The notes beneath the pieces were generated by a model that made no database searches, had not been told where the DNA came from, and saw nothing but the letters and a program-made list of their open reading frames with translations. DNA of 64,000 nt from Robertkochia flava (GTDB lineage Bacteria > Bacteroidota > Bacteroidia > Flavobacteriales > Flavobacteriaceae). The stretch is taken from the NCBI RefSeq assembly GCF_020166515.1, contig NZ_JAINZT010000006.1, positions 1 to 64,000 of the forward strand, in the 5' to 3' direction. This document shows positions 25,770-34,604 of the stretch, piece by piece (within the stretch, counting starts at the first letter, position 1; each line of letters starts with the position of its first letter). Both the position numbers and the translations under genes were made by a program.

Positions 25770-27095
25770 ATGAAACATTTATGGGGTGTTATGGCCACCT
25801 GCCTCGTGGCCTGCACACTACTCAATGCACAATCCACCCAATGGTCTGGCAGCCTGGAAGGCTTCGGGATGTACGGCAGTGACGATACCCTGCCCTTCTG
25901 GGCCTATGCCAATACCTTTGGCCGGGTAGAACAGGGAAGCAATTACTATGCACTGGGAACGGTAAAGGCCAAACGGGAGTTTGCCCGCTGGGGATTTCTC
26001 GAGGTTGGGGCCGGGATACTGGCCAATAACGGGGGCGATCCCAATGTGAGAGCCGACCATTACTACGCCAAATACGAGAACTACTGGTTCGGCATCGTAG
26101 CCGGAAAGGAGCAGCCCGACCTGGAGTATAACGGACTCTCGGCGGCCGATCCTTCATACATGTTCTCCAACAATGCGCGTCCGCTGCCGGGGGTAAAGAT
26201 CTATACGCCTCGTCCGTTGCTGTTAGGTAATAACGAGGTCTGGCAGCTGGAAGCCGACTGGGGGGAGTATATCCTGGATGACGACAGAACCATAGGCAAT
26301 GCCCGGGTGCACACCAAGCAGGTGAACCTGATCTACAACCACGATGAGCGCAACCAGCTGCAGGCCGGATTCCAGCACGTGGCCCTGTGGGACGGCGCCT
26401 GGCCGTTTAAGGGCACCTTCTTTGACGGAATGGCCGACTATGCCACCATCTGGGCCGGGGCCATGGACCGCGAACAGAGTAAGAATACGGCCAATGGGGT
26501 GATGGGCGACTGGAACCAGATGGCCACCTACCGCTTCAAATACAAAAGAACGAACAGGAACTTCGATATTGAACTCTTCTGGGACCATATGGCCGAACTT
26601 GGCCCAGGCCTGCGTATGGCCAACTTTCCGGACGGCCGCTGGGGGTTCTATGTCCAGAACAAAAGGGATGTTCCCCTCTGGGATAATTTTCTTTACGAAT
26701 TCTATTATACCCGCAACCAGAGCGACCGGGAAGGGGAGAACGAGAACTACTTTAATCACGGGGTATACACCTCGGGGTGGACCTACCACAACCGGGTGAT
26801 CGGGGTGCCTTTCTTTATTGAGGGGGAAAATGGTATCATCTCCAACCGTTTTATCGTCCACCATTTCGGGTTGCAAGGCGTTATCGGAACGGTGCCTTAT
26901 AAAGGAAAATTGAGCTACAGAAGAAACTACGGTCTCAAGGATCAGTCTTATACAGGCTCCAAGGTTATCGTATCCGGACTGCTGGAGGTGTTTATAGACA
27001 ACAAGGTTCTGCCCTTTACCTTGTTTGCTGCAGGAGATTACAGCCAGGAGAACAGGAATGCGGCTTTGGGAGTATCGGTGCGTAAGGAGTTTTAG
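25770..27095 (+). CDS. capsule assembly protein, Wzi-like outer-membrane beta-barrel
   Basis: The 441 residues have a signal peptide (MKHLWGVMATCLVACTLLNAQ). The mature chain consists of alternating aromatic/polar beta-strand segments (for example ARWGFLEVGAGILANNGGD and GKLSYRRNYGLKDQSY) and ends in phenylalanine, typical of BamA-inserted outer-membrane barrels. It matches the Bacteroidota Wzi-type capsule assembly family. In E. coli, Wzi holds exported polysaccharide at the surface, so the protein probably anchors the polymer made by this locus. Confidence 0.85.
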   Translation: MKHLWGVMATCLVACTLLNAQSTQWSGSLEGFGMYGSDDTLPFWAYANTFGRVEQGSNYYALGTVKAKREFARWGFLEVGAGILANNGGDPNVRADHYYAKYENYWFGIVAGKEQPDLEYNGLSAADPSYMFSNNARPLPGVKIYTPRPLLLGNNEVWQLEADWGEYILDDDRTIGNARVHTKQVNLIYNHDERNQLQAGFQHVALWDGAWPFKGTFFDGMADYATIWAGAMDREQSKNTANGVMGDWNQMATYRFKYKRTNRNFDIELFWDHMAELGPGLRMANFPDGRWGFYVQNKRDVPLWDNFLYEFYYTRNQSDREGENENYFNHGVYTSGWTYHNRVIGVPFFIEGENGIISNRFIVHHFGLQGVIGTVPYKGKLSYRRNYGLKDQSYTGSKVIVSGLLEVFIDNKVLPFTLFAAGDYSQENRNAALGVSVRKEF

Positions 27096-27108
27096 CAGTG
27101 CATAGTTA

Positions 27109-27468
27109 TTAGTTATTAGTGTTTAGTTTTTTCTTGGAAGACCTGATGATGCTGGTAATTATTTTTAGCAACTCAGTAGCTTTGAATATTAGACACGTTG
27201 AATGTTCCTGGTCTACCTTACCCGAATCTCTGCAAAGTTCCAGCCAATAAATAGTTTCATTGCATTCTTTTTGGGCTATAGCGAGCTTATGTATGAAATC
27301 TGCACGTGATTCGGCATATTGAGCCTCCCTGTATAATGCACAGATCGCTGTTCCGGATTTTAGCAATTGCTTACTAAGGATATATTCACGTTTCAATTGT
27401 AACGTATCACAGCAACCGACGATCAATATGGAAAATTCGTAGCTTTTAATTTTAAGAGGTTCTTTCAT
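27109..27468 (-). CDS. four-helix-bundle protein (S23/IVP family), copy 2
   Basis: At 119 residues it is clearly related to copies 1 and 4: SKQLLKSGTAI then YREAQYAESRADFIHKLAIAQKECNETIYW. The otherwise conserved GAN after SGTAI is replaced by CAL, and there are several extra cysteines, so it has drifted more than the others. Its upstream region on the minus strand carries TATAGAAAATATACTATA, the reverse of the string before copy 1. It lies 13 bp after the Wzi-like gene, convergent. Function unknown. Confidence 0.82.
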   Translation of the reverse strand: MKEPLKIKSYEFSILIVGCCDTLQLKREYILSKQLLKSGTAICALYREAQYAESRADFIHKLAIAQKECNETIYWLELCRDSGKVDQEHSTCLIFKATELLKIITSIIRSSKKKLNTNN

Positions 27469-27540
27469 TTTTATGTTATAGTATATTTTCTATAAAAATA
27501 ACTAATAACTAAACACTAATCACTAAAAACTTTAAGACGA

Positions 27541-27713
27541 CCGCTAACCGCTAACCGAAAACCGCAAACCGCAAACCGATAACCGATAACCGAAAACCGA
27601 AAACCGCAAACCGATAACCGATAACCGAAAACCGAAAACCGAAAACTGAAAACCGATAACCGCAAACCGCAAACCGATAACCGAAAACCGAAAACCGCAA
27701 ACCTCAAAACCAA
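27541..27713. repeat. 7-bp tandem array (AACCGAT/AACCGAA/AACCGCA units)
   Basis: Roughly 24 units of 7 bp with AACCG constant and the last two bases varying (AT, AA or CA). Open frames across it are repeat translations. It lies just upstream of the rfb promoter region. Confidence 0.9.
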
Positions 27714-28152
27714 ATAAGGAAACCCGTAACCTCTCCCGAAATCAACAGTTTTCCCTTGTTAAAGTTGATAACTTCATTTTGTTTAGCTTAGGCCACCGTA
27801 AATATTCTATTATATTTGCCGATTCGAAAACGACCCTTTTGCCCGGTCATCAAGAGTTGATTTTAGCGGTTTTATCCCGATCACTCCCAGCCCAGGCAAA
27901 CCCGTATTCAACATAAAGATGAGTGGCTTATCGGCTATAGTACTTCAATCTATAATCCATAATCCATCATCTATAATTATAAAGGGTTTTGAACCCTGAC
28001 ACAAGGTCCCAAGTCTTGTTTTTAGTGCACAGTTGCAAACAGAAGCTTAATAGCAGATAAGTTAACTAACAACTAACAACTAATCACTAAAAACTAACAA
28101 CTATAATTGGGAGTGAGTGCGGCGAAGCCGTGCCACGCAGGATGTGTGGCAA
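27714..28152. promoter_or_regulatory. promoter and long leader region upstream of rfbB
   Basis: TATATTTG at 27811-27818 is a good -7 match on the plus strand. A transcript from it would carry a leader of about 510 nt before rfbB, including the inverted pair of 9-bp arrays. Long leaders are where UpxY/RfaH-type antiterminators act in other capsule operons. The leader contains ATCCATAATCC repeats and a GCCCGGTCATCAAGAGTTGA stretch of no recognised function. Confidence 0.4.
27811..27818 (+). promoter_or_regulatory. TATATTTG -7 box upstream of rfbB leader
   Basis: Matches TAnnTTTG in the only stretch of non-repetitive AT-rich sequence upstream of the cluster. No -33 TTG at the usual distance was found. 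Confidence 0.45.
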
Positions 28153-28188
28153 ATGATGTAAGTGATACAAATGATGCAAATGCTGTAG
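28153..28188. repeat. 9-bp array, four degenerate ATGATGTAA units
   Basis: ATGATGTAA, GTGATACAA, ATGATGCAA, ATGCTGTAG. This is the reverse orientation of the large array that begins 32 bp downstream, so the two could pair. Confidence 0.7.
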
Positions 28189-28220
28189 GAATAGCTGGTA
28201 AACTGTATAATTATTAATTT

Positions 28221-28334
28221 CACTTACATCACTTACATCACTTACATCACTTACATCACTTACATCACTTACATCACTTACATCACTTACATCACTTACA
28301 TCACTTACATCACTTACATCACTTACATCACTTA
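28221..28334. repeat. 9-bp tandem array, 12 perfect CACTTACAT units plus 6 bases
   Basis: Twelve identical CACTTACAT units (28221-28328) followed by CACTTA, ending four bases before the rfbB ATG at 28339. There is no room for a normal Shine-Dalgarno sequence. Perfect identity implies recent expansion. Confidence 0.95.
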
Positions 28335-28338
28335 AAGA

Positions 28339-29400
28339 ATGTCAGACAACTCAAGAACCATTTTAATTACCGGAGGAGCCGGTTTCATAGGAAGCCATGT
28401 TGTACGCTTGTTCGTTAATGCCTATCCTGAATACCAGATCTTTAATCTTGATGCCCTCACCTATGCGGGGAATCTGGAAAACCTTAAGGATATTGAAGGG
28501 AAGCCTAATTATACTTTTTTTCACGGTGATATTACCGATATAGAATTCATTAATACTTTCTTTCGGGAGCATCGATTTGAAGGAATTATTCATTTGGCGG
28601 CCGAATCCCATGTAGACCGATCGATCACCGATCCGCTGGCCTTTGCCAGAACCAATATTCTGGGTACCATGAATCTCCTAAATGCATTCAAGGAGCTTTG
28701 GCAAAATAATTGGGAAGGAAAGCGTTTCTACCATATCAGTACAGATGAAGTTTATGGTACCCTGGGAGAAGACGGGCTCTTTACAGAGACCACCCCTTAC
28801 GACCCAAATTCACCTTATTCAGCTTCCAAGGCCAGTAGTGATCATTTTGTAAGGGCCTATGGGGAAACGTATGGGATGCCGGTGGTGATCTCTAATTGCT
28901 CGAACAATTATGGGCCCAACCATTTTCCTGAAAAGTTGATCCCACTTTTTATCAATAACATTATAGAAGATAAACCGTTACCCGTATACGGAGACGGAAA
29001 TTATACCCGCGACTGGTTATACGTGATCGATCATGCCCGGGCGATCGACCTGGTGTTCCATGATGGAGGCAATGGGGAGACCTACAATATCGGTGGCTTT
29101 AACGAATGGAAGAATATCGACCTGGTAAAATTGCTTTGCAGGTTGATGGATAAAAAACTTGGTAGGGAAGAAGGTGTATCAGAAAAACTGATCACCTATG
29201 TTAAAGACCGTCCGGGTCATGACCTGCGCTATGCCATAGACGCCTCCAAGATCAATAAAGAGCTAGGTTGGAAACCTTCTGTGACCTTTGAGGAAGGTCT
29301 CGCCAAAACCATCGACTGGTATTTTGACAATCAGGAATGGCTCAAAAATGTAACCTCCGGGGCTTACCAAGACTATTATAAATTACAGTACCAGGACTAG
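28339..29400 (+). CDS. rfbB: dTDP-glucose 4,6-dehydratase
   Basis: Makes dTDP-4-keto-6-deoxyglucose. The 353 residues have an NAD-binding [20 protein letters not shown], the substrate motif STDEVYGTL with the catalytic Asp-Glu pair, and the YSASKASSDH catalytic Tyr-Lys. KDRPGHDLRYAID near the end is typical of RfbB. It is the first gene of the sugar cluster, starting directly after a 9-bp repeat array. rfbC and rfbD are absent from the window, so the product feeds an amino-deoxysugar branch here and not dTDP-rhamnose. Confidence 0.95.
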   Translation: MSDNSRTILITGGAGFIGSHVVRLFVNAYPEYQIFNLDALTYAGNLENLKDIEGKPNYTFFHGDITDIEFINTFFREHRFEGIIHLAAESHVDRSITDPLAFARTNILGTMNLLNAFKELWQNNWEGKRFYHISTDEVYGTLGEDGLFTETTPYDPNSPYSASKASSDHFVRAYGETYGMPVVISNCSNNYGPNHFPEKLIPLFINNIIEDKPLPVYGDGNYTRDWLYVIDHARAIDLVFHDGGNGETYNIGGFNEWKNIDLVKLLCRLMDKKLGREEGVSEKLITYVKDRPGHDLRYAIDASKINKELGWKPSVTFEEGLAKTIDWYFDNQEWLKNVTSGAYQDYYKLQYQD

Positions 29401-29502
29401 TTTCAGCGTAATCAATCCAACTATCCGCGTAATCCAAATCATATCCGCGAAATCTATCAAAAAATCCGTGCAATCCGCATTAATCCTTAAATCCGTGTTT
29501 AC

Positions 29503-30372
29503 ATGAAGGGAATCATCCTCGCCGGAGGTTCCGGCACTCGTTTGCATCCTTTGACACAAGTTGTATCAAAGCAATTACTACCGGTTTATGATAAGCCGAT
29601 GATCTATTATCCGTTATCGGTGTTGATGCTGGCAGGTATTAGAGAGATACTAATTATTTCAACCCCTCAGGATCTACCTAATTTTGAGCGGTTGTTAGGG
29701 GATGGCAGTCGGTTTGGGATTAGCTTGAGTTATGCAGAGCAACCATCTCCCGACGGGCTTGCACAGGCTTTTATTATTGGAGAAGAATTTATTGGTGGTG
29801 ACGATGTATGTCTTGTTTTAGGGGATAATATATTCTACGGGGCCGGTTTGCAAAAGCTTTTGGTAAATGCTGTTAATACGGTACAGCAAGAAAACCAAGC
29901 GGTAGTGTTCGGAAACTATGTTAATGATCCAGAGCGTTATGGTGTAGCTCAGTTTGATGAAAATAAAAAGGTGATCTCTATTGAAGAGAAACCCCAAATT
30001 CCAAAATCAAATTACGCGGTTGTTGGTTTGTATTTCTATCCCAATAGCGTTGTGGAGATCGCTAAGCAGGTTGAGCCAAGTGAACGTGGAGAATTAGAGA
30101 TCACCTCTGTGAATCAGACTTATCTTGAAAGACAAGATCTGAAAATGGAAGTCTTAAGTAGAGGATTCGCCTGGCTGGATACAGGAACCCATGAAGCGCT
30201 TACAGAGGCCACTGAGTTTGTTAAGGCAGTTGAAAAACGGACTGGTCTTAAAATTGCTTGTTTGGAGGAGATAGCTCTAAACTATAGGTGGATCGAAAAA
30301 GATTTTTTGATAGAATCTGTTAGAGATCTTAAGGGTGATTATTTTGAGTATTTGAAAAAGATCACAGGCTAA
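29503..30372 (+). CDS. rfbA: glucose-1-phosphate thymidylyltransferase
   Basis: Forms dTDP-glucose from dTTP and glucose-1-phosphate, supplying RfbB. The 289 residues begin with the nucleotidyltransferase signature [20 protein letters not shown], followed by [20 protein letters not shown] and the [13 protein letters not shown] motif. It is separated from rfbB by about 100 bp of ATCCGCG-type repeats. Its DNA is noticeably richer in A+T than rfbB, and the AT-rich cassette begins here. Its stop overlaps the next ATG (TAATG). Confidence 0.95.
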   Translation: MKGIILAGGSGTRLHPLTQVVSKQLLPVYDKPMIYYPLSVLMLAGIREILIISTPQDLPNFERLLGDGSRFGISLSYAEQPSPDGLAQAFIIGEEFIGGDDVCLVLGDNIFYGAGLQKLLVNAVNTVQQENQAVVFGNYVNDPERYGVAQFDENKKVISIEEKPQIPKSNYAVVGLYFYPNSVVEIAKQVEPSERGELEITSVNQTYLERQDLKMEVLSRGFAWLDTGTHEALTEATEFVKAVEKRTGLKIACLEEIALNYRWIEKDFLIESVRDLKGDYFEYLKKITG

Positions 30373-31847
30373 TGTCTTTAAAGAAGAAAGCACTTTCCGG
30401 TGTTTTTTGGACTACCTTGCAGCAGTTTGGTACTCAGGGAGTAGGTTTCATTGTATCAGTGATCCTGGCAAGATTACTTATGCCATCAGAGTTTGGTCTT
30501 ATTGCAATGTTAGGCATTTTTATGGGGCTTGGTACTGCATTGGTGAATGGAGGAATGACACAATCCTTAATAAGGACTCAAAATCCCGATGAGGATGATT
30601 TTTCTACAGTATTTTATTTTAACCTGGCAGGAAGCCTTATTATTTATGGGATTATTTTTTTTACGGCACCTTTAATTGCAGCGTTCTATGACCAGGAGCT
30701 TTTAACAAATCTTGTGAGGGTATATGCTGTGACCATTATAATAAACGCTTTTGGTGCAGTCCAGTTAACCCGTTTAACCAAAATAATGGACTTTAAAACA
30801 CAGCTTAAAGTATCCTTGCCTTCCACAATTTTGAGTGGTATTACCGGTATATCTATGGCATATTTTGGTTTTGGTGTATGGAGTCTGGTGGGTGCGGCAA
30901 TTGTACAAGCAACAGCAGGTACAATTCAATTATGGTATTGGTCTAAATGGACACCTTTATGGCGTTTTAGTAAGGCAAAGTTTGGGCTTCATTTTCACTA
31001 TGGGGTTCAATTGATGTTATCCGGCTTATTGGATATTTTATTTACAAATGTCTATACTATTGTCATAGGGAAATTTTTCGCTCCTGCCCAGGTTGGGTTT
31101 TATAACCGGGCTAATACCTTGCAGATGCTGCCTGTAGGGAATGTGAGTTCAATAGTTACTAAGGTTTCATTTCCCTTATTTTCGTCAATTCAGGACGAAG
31201 ATAAACGTCTAAAAAGCGTTTATAAAAGAATTATGAAATTAGTGATCTTTTTAATCACACCAATACTAATTATAATGGCGGTAACAGCCGAACCGTTATT
31301 CCGCTTTCTTTTTACCGAAAAATGGTTGCCTGCAGTGCCCTATTTTCAGATTTTATGTGTCAATGGGATTCTATTTCCTATTCATTCATATAATTTACAG
31401 ATACTGAAAGTTAAAGGGAGGAGTGATCTGTTTTTAAGACTGGAGGTTATTAAAAAAGTTATTATAGCTGTAGTGCTAGTAATATCCTTTCAATTTGGAA
31501 TTTATGGACTGTTATACGGAAGTGTGATTTCTTCAATTTTATGCTTTTTTATCAATACGCATTATAGCGGGAAGTTTCTAAGTTATTCGGCTTGGGAGCA
31601 AACCAAGGACTTACTTCCTATAATCACTTTGAGTTTAGTGATGGGCGCTATAGTTTATTTGTTGGATGAATTTTTCCTGGTTGATTTATCTGGAGATGTA
31701 GTGCGTCTGTTTGTAAGTGGAATATTTGGAGTATTGATCTATACCATTTTAGGGTATTTGTTGAGATTTGAATCTTTATTTGAAATTATAAATATTGTAA
31801 AGAATAATGATACCGGTAACAAAGCCATTTTTGCCACCAGAAGGTGA
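30372..31847 (+). CDS. wzx: polysaccharide flippase (Wzx, PST/MOP family)
   Basis: The 491-residue integral membrane protein has about 12-14 hydrophobic segments and starts SLKKKALSGVFWTTLQQFGTQ, typical of the lipopolysaccharide-biosynthesis MOP flippases (WzxC-like). GFYNRANTLQMLPVGNVSSIV is a recurring family motif. It would turn undecaprenyl-linked repeat units over to the periplasmic face. It overlaps the preceding gene by one base and the following aminotransferase gene by 41 bp. Confidence 0.9.
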   Translation: MSLKKKALSGVFWTTLQQFGTQGVGFIVSVILARLLMPSEFGLIAMLGIFMGLGTALVNGGMTQSLIRTQNPDEDDFSTVFYFNLAGSLIIYGIIFFTAPLIAAFYDQELLTNLVRVYAVTIIINAFGAVQLTRLTKIMDFKTQLKVSLPSTILSGITGISMAYFGFGVWSLVGAAIVQATAGTIQLWYWSKWTPLWRFSKAKFGLHFHYGVQLMLSGLLDILFTNVYTIVIGKFFAPAQVGFYNRANTLQMLPVGNVSSIVTKVSFPLFSSIQDEDKRLKSVYKRIMKLVIFLITPILIIMAVTAEPLFRFLFTEKWLPAVPYFQILCVNGILFPIHSYNLQILKVKGRSDLFLRLEVIKKVIIAVVLVISFQFGIYGLLYGSVISSILCFFINTHYSGKFLSYSAWEQTKDLLPIITLSLVMGAIVYLLDEFFLVDLSGDVVRLFVSGIFGVLIYTILGYLLRFESLFEIINIVKNNDTGNKAIFATRR

Positions 31848-32889
31848 CTATCTTAAGTTGATACAAGGCATATGGAAGCGTCAGTGGCTTACCAATATGG
31901 GACCTTTGGCCAGTGAGCTGGAAATGAAGCTGAAAGATTATTTGGGAATTGACCATCTGCTTTTTGTGACCAATGGTACTGTGGCATTGCAAATGGCGAT
32001 AAAGGCGCTTGAAATAACAGGTGAGATTATTACTACTCCATTTTCTTTTGTGGCAACTACGTCTAGTATTGTTTGGGAAGGTTGTACCCCGGTTTTTGTG
32101 GATATTGATGCCCAAACTTTAAATATCGACGCCTCAAAAATTGAAGAGGCCATTACAGAAAATACCCAGGCGATTCTTGCGACCCATGTTTATGGAAACC
32201 CCTGTGATGTGATAGCCATTGAAAGGATCGCAAAAAGGCACAATCTAAAAGTGATCTACGATGGGGCGCATGCCTTTGGGGTAAAAGTAAATGGAAGATC
32301 AATATTTGAATATGGTGATGTTTCTACCTGTTCCCTACATGCAACCAAGTTATATCATTCCATTGAAGGCGGATTGATTGTAACCAAATGCCCTGATCTA
32401 TTAAAGAAGATGGCATCCATCCGTAATTTTGGTATCTCAGGTTTCGATTCCTTCAATGAACTGGGTATTAACGGCAAAAATTCTGAGTTTCATGCCGCTA
32501 TGGGATTAGTGAATCTTGAATATGTAAATGATATTCAGGAACGCCGAAATGCTATTACTAATAGATATAAGGAGCAATTAGGCAATTTTAAAGCCTATAT
32601 GCCATTATGGCATAAGGATGCTTCTCAAAATTATGCATATTTCCCATTGGTATTGGAAAGTGAAGATCTGTTATTGAAGATCAAATCCGGCTTAGACGGC
32701 AACGAAATTTTTACGCGCCGTTACTTTTACCCTTCTTTGGCCAATGCCTTGCCTTATCTAGAACCTAAGGAATATAAAATTACAGATGATGTGTCCAGGC
32801 GTGTACTTTGTTTGCCTTTATATCATGATCTGACTTTAGAGGAAGTGGACCTGATATGTCGTTTAATGTTAAGAATTCAAAATAATTAA
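31807..32889 (+). CDS. DegT/DnrJ/EryC1 aminotransferase (VioA-like)
   Basis: PLP sugar aminotransferase of 360 residues. It starts IPVTKPFLPP, resembling VioA-type enzymes that act on dTDP-4-keto-6-deoxyglucose; the Schiff-base lysine is Lys181 in SLHATKLYHSIEGG. With RfbA and RfbB immediately upstream, dTDP-4-amino-4,6-dideoxyglucose is the likeliest product; a 3-amino sugar is an alternative, but no ketoisomerase gene is present. The start lies 41 bp inside wzx. It is followed by a broken acyltransferase that would have acylated the new amino group. Confidence 0.85.
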   Translation: MIPVTKPFLPPEGDYLKLIQGIWKRQWLTNMGPLASELEMKLKDYLGIDHLLFVTNGTVALQMAIKALEITGEIITTPFSFVATTSSIVWEGCTPVFVDIDAQTLNIDASKIEEAITENTQAILATHVYGNPCDVIAIERIAKRHNLKVIYDGAHAFGVKVNGRSIFEYGDVSTCSLHATKLYHSIEGGLIVTKCPDLLKKMASIRNFGISGFDSFNELGINGKNSEFHAAMGLVNLEYVNDIQERRNAITNRYKEQLGNFKAYMPLWHKDASQNYAYFPLVLESEDLLLKIKSGLDGNEIFTRRYFYPSLANALPYLEPKEYKITDDVSRRVLCLPLYHDLTLEEVDLICRLMLRIQNN

Positions 32890-32898
32890 TAAAAAGAT

Positions 32899-33531
32899 AT
32901 GCTAGATATTGGAGCGAAGGGTTTTGCTAAAGAGCTGATAGAGATATTGTTACAATATTCTAATCAGGGTGAGATATTTTTTTATGATGATGTAAATGAA
33001 TATGAAAAGCCCTATTTATTTGACAAATTTAGAATCCTAACTACTCTTGATGAAGCAGAAGATCTGTTTAAAAAAGGTGATAAAAGATTTGTCTTAGGAG
33101 TAGGTAATCCCAATATAAGAAAGTTGCTTGCTGATAAATTCACCGAAATCGGGGGTTAATTAACTAATATTATAAGTAACCATGCCGTTATTGGGAGATA
33201 TGATAATCAAATCAGCGACGGTTCAATAATTACCCCTGGAGTCATATTGACAAATGATATAAAATTAGGCAAAGGCTGCCTTATCAATTTAAATGTTACG
33301 ATAGGGCATGATTGTATTCTTTCCGACTATGTGGAGCTTTGTCCGAACGTTAATATATCGGGGCATTGTAAAATAGGTGCTAATGTTTTTATTGGGACAT
33401 CTGCAACTGTAATTCCTGGTGTTAAAATTGGGGATAATGCGATTATTGCTGCAGGCTCTGTAGTAACGAAAGATGTTCCTGGTAACTGTATGGTAGCTGG
33501 AATTCCTGCTGTAATCAAAAAACAATGGTAG
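32899..33531 (+). pseudogene. NeuD/VioB-type sugar acyltransferase interrupted by one in-frame TAA
   Basis: An N-terminal Rossmann-like part (MLDIGAKGFAKELIEILLQYS...) ends at a TAA (33157-33159). The same frame then continues without interruption as [20 protein letters not shown] into hexapeptide repeats ([20 protein letters not shown]..., [19 protein letters not shown]) and ends at 33531. Together they would be 210 codons, the normal length (compare 207 at 42152). The alignment expectation at the break is GG-K-LT, so an AAA-to-TAA change explains it. It may be a real loss of function, a sequencing error, or two fragments working in trans from the ATTG/ATG starts further down. Confidence 0.85.
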
Positions 33532-33620
33532 AACTGATGGCAAGATCAGTGAAGTTTTTTATTGTGGCGATTACATACTTGTAATGAAGGGCTTAAACAA
33601 AGATAAATTTTAACTATTTA

Positions 33621-34604
33621 ATGAAACCATCTATTCTTATAATAGCTGATTTTCCTGGATGGGCTTACTTTGAGATTCAACAATTTTTAAAAAAGAATCT
33701 TTCATATAAATATGATATCTATTGTGATTTTTTGGTTTTTAATACCAAGGTTAAATCAAAGAATCCATTAAGAAGATTTAAAAACTATTTAGGTAAGAGG
33801 AAATATTCGGAGCTGAAAAAGGATTATAAATATGATATAGTTCTTGAATTGGGCTTTTATTTTGAAAAGCATATGAAGATTAATTGGGAGTCAAGGTATA
33901 GAATAAAAGGTATTTATACAGATGGATTCCCACCATCAAATTCAAATTTTCAAGGAAAACCAGAAGAATTTATTAATGAATTTTGTGCTAATACAGATCT
34001 TTTGGTTTGTGGGTCTAGGCAAATAAAAGATTTTTATTCACAAATTTTTCCTAGAGTGTTTTATGCCAATGGCTTAATAGATGATAATTTCTTTATTCGA
34101 AGGAAAGCATATAATAGAAAGAAGTTTGTAATTGGTTGGACCGGAAACCCGCAAAGAGAATTTAAAGGATATTATTCTCATGTTTTAAAGGTTGCAGAAA
34201 TATTGAAACTACAACATTCTGATATTGAATTAAAGTCTAGGTTTTCAGGGCCAATGGAAACTTTACCAGATTTTTATGAAGATGTAGATGTGGTTTTAAT
34301 AGCATCTGATGCTGATGCCGGGCCTTCAATGTTTGGAGAGGCTTCATTGATGGGTGTTCCAAGTGTATCTACCAATATAGGCTGGCCTAGCCAGGTTATA
34401 AAAAATGGTGTGAATGGTTTTATAGTTGAGAAAGAGGTGGATGAGATGGTAGAAAAAATAGAACTTTTATACAACAATAGGAGCTTATTAGAAGATATGT
34501 CTAATCGAATTAGAACAGATTATCAAATTGAATTTAACACGGAGGATATGGTTTCTAGGTGGGATAATATTTTTAAGACTGTTTTAGAAATAGGAAATGA
34601 ATAA
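33621..34604 (+). CDS. glycosyltransferase, GT4-like (GT-B fold)
   Basis: The 327-residue, soluble or membrane-associated protein has a C-terminal half like GT4 enzymes: KFVIGWTGNPQREFKGY opens the nucleotide-sugar domain, and GEASLMGVPSVSTNIGWPS carries the acidic residues of the E-x7-E-like motif. The N-terminal half is divergent. Sugar donor and acceptor are not predictable. It follows the broken acyltransferase by about 90 bp and overlaps the next gene by 8 bp. Confidence 0.75.
   Translation: MKPSILIIADFPGWAYFEIQQFLKKNLSYKYDIYCDFLVFNTKVKSKNPLRRFKNYLGKRKYSELKKDYKYDIVLELGFYFEKHMKINWESRYRIKGIYTDGFPPSNSNFQGKPEEFINEFCANTDLLVCGSRQIKDFYSQIFPRVFYANGLIDDNFFIRRKAYNRKKFVIGWTGNPQREFKGYYSHVLKVAEILKLQHSDIELKSRFSGPMETLPDFYEDVDVVLIASDADAGPSMFGEASLMGVPSVSTNIGWPSQVIKNGVNGFIVEKEVDEMVEKIELLYNNRSLLEDMSNRIRTDYQIEFNTEDMVSRWDNIFKTVLEIGNE

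Noticed and set aside
26223-26876. 217-codon open frame on the minus strand
   Set aside because: Antisense to the Wzi-like barrel gene; no recognisable domain.
27516-27713. Phe/Leu/Ser-rich short protein on the minus strand
   Set aside because: It is a translation of the 7-bp AACCGAT/AACCGAA array, whose period is not a multiple of three.
28153-28334. Possible CRISPR array upstream of rfbB
   Set aside because: The units are contiguous 9-mers with no spacers, and there are no cas genes in the window.
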